Positions 6,453-7,088 of a stretch of 7,088 nucleotides of DNA are shown here, piece by piece. The DNA lies in NCBI GenBank assembly GCA_025210575.1, contig JAOARK010000192.1:1-7088 (forward strand), read 5' to 3'. The number at the start of each line of letters is the position of its first letter. The stretch's first letter is position 1. Made by a program: the position numbers and the translations under genes. Under the pieces are notes generated by a model. It saw nothing but the letters and a program-made list of their open reading frames with translations. It was not told where the DNA came from and made no database searches. Source of the stretch: Schleiferiaceae bacterium. GTDB lineage: Bacteria > Bacteroidota > Bacteroidia > Flavobacteriales > Schleiferiaceae.

Positions 6453-7088
6453 TTAATAATATGAAATTGGATTCGTATCTATCTCTGTTTTGAGGACGGC
6501 AAAAGTAGGGAAATTTTCTTGAAGTTTTTCAGCAATCAAATCTATGGTAAACTGTTCACTTTCAAAGTGTCCCACATCTAAAATCACCAGCTTGTCCTCT
6601 GCATCAAAAAACTGATGATATTTAAAATCTCCGGTTATAAAGACATCGGCTTTAGCGGATTGGGCCTTGCCCAATAAAAAGCTTCCTGACCCTCCACAAA
6701 AAGCAACCCTCTTCACTTTTTTACCCAACAATTTGGTATGTCTTATACAATCGGTATTTAGGTTCTTTTTAACATGATCCATAAAGGCTTTTTCGTCCAT
6801 GGACTCCTCTAACTCTCCCACCATGCCAGAACCAACCAAGGCGTTTTTGTTCTGAATTTGATAAAGATCATAGGCCACCTCTTCATAGGGGTGACTCTCA
6901 TTCAAGGCGTTTAAAATTGAGCCCTCATATATTACAGGATAAATAACCTCAACTCTCCGTTCTTGTTCTTGATGTCTTTCATCAATTTCACCAACGTGAG
7001 GGTTTGCCGCTTCTCCAGCTTTAAATGTTCCCGTTCCTGTTAACGAAAAACTACATTCTGAATATTTACCGATAAAACCTGCCCCAGC
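6453..7088 (-). CDS. Nif3-like dinuclear metal centre protein (YqfO type), C-terminal part
   Basis: The frame is open to the window edge, giving the last 211 residues of a family that is usually about 365 residues long. The first visible stretch (GAGFIGKYSECSFSLTGTGT, then GANPHVGE) is the entry of the PII/CutA-like domain inserted in YqfO-type members. It is followed by HPYEEVAYDLY (visible residues 66-76), and then by the second half of the Nif3 core: AFCGGSGSFLL, ADVFITGDFKYHQF and DVGHFESEQ. His174 and Glu178 of the visible part (codons 6567-6569 and 6555-6557) match the HxxxE metal ligands of E. coli YbgI; the N-terminal ligands are outside. The biochemical role (also called DUF34) is debated, with proposals including GTP cyclohydrolase-like or metal-handling activity. 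The TTG at 6903-6905 is an internal leucine codon, not the start. The DUF164-type gene follows after 3 bases. Confidence 0.93.
   Translation of the reverse strand, partial: AGAGFIGKYSECSFSLTGTGTFKAGEAANPHVGEIDERHQEQERRVEVIYPVIYEGSILNALNESHPYEEVAYDLYQIQNKNALVGSGMVGELEESMDEKAFMDHVKKNLNTDCIRHTKLLGKKVKRVAFCGGSGSFLLGKAQSAKADVFITGDFKYHQFFDAEDKLVILDVGHFESEQFTIDLIAEKLQENFPTFAVLKTEIDTNPISYY

Noticed and set aside
6453..6905. A complete 150-residue gene starting at the TTG at 6905
   Set aside because: The frame stays open to the window edge and encodes the conserved YqfO insertion-domain motif upstream, so this TTG is an internal leucine codon of the Nif3-family gene.

Overview
The window looks like an ordinary chromosomal stretch from a member of the Bacteroidota, most likely Flavobacteriia or a near relative. 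Three things point there: AT-leaning DNA, genes without clear Shine-Dalgarno sequences that overlap tightly or start with TTG, and a TAnnTTTG-type -7 box in front of gpmI. The protein families also fit, including a cysteine-free form of the Nif3-associated 'zinc ribbon' protein that I recall from flavobacteria. No mobile element, CRISPR array, rRNA or tRNA gene was found, and no stretch over 100 bases lacks a gene.

Plus strand, left part (1-542): the last 56 codons of a pirin-family protein overlap by one base with a group III truncated haemoglobin. After a 69-bp gap holding a small hairpin and a probable promoter comes a tight plus-strand cluster (612-4139). It encodes cofactor-independent phosphoglycerate mutase (TTG start), a small HAD-family hydrolase, type I methionine aminopeptidase and a class I SAM-dependent methyltransferase (TTG start). 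The first three overlap by 4 bases (ATGA) and the fourth follows after 11 bases, so all four are probably cotranscribed.

Minus strand, right part (7088 to 4141): a Nif3/YqfO-type protein, cut by the window edge, is followed after 3 bases by the coiled-coil DUF164-type protein. A strong intrinsic terminator comes next. Then follows a secreted or periplasmic TPR protein, which meets the methyltransferase gene tail to tail with a single base between the stop codons.

The genes do not form one obvious pathway. gpmI (glycolysis) and map (N-terminal Met removal) are housekeeping. The Nif3 plus coiled-coil pair is a recurrent neighbourhood whose biochemical role is not settled. The pirin and haemoglobin genes could both relate to redox or oxygen/NO conditions, but that is inference. 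I found no convincing new system. The points most worth a second look are the complete loss of zinc ligands in the DUF164-type protein, the Iml2/TTC39-like signature in the TPR protein, the terminator whose loop resembles a promoter element, and the non-canonical SAM-binding loop of the methyltransferase.
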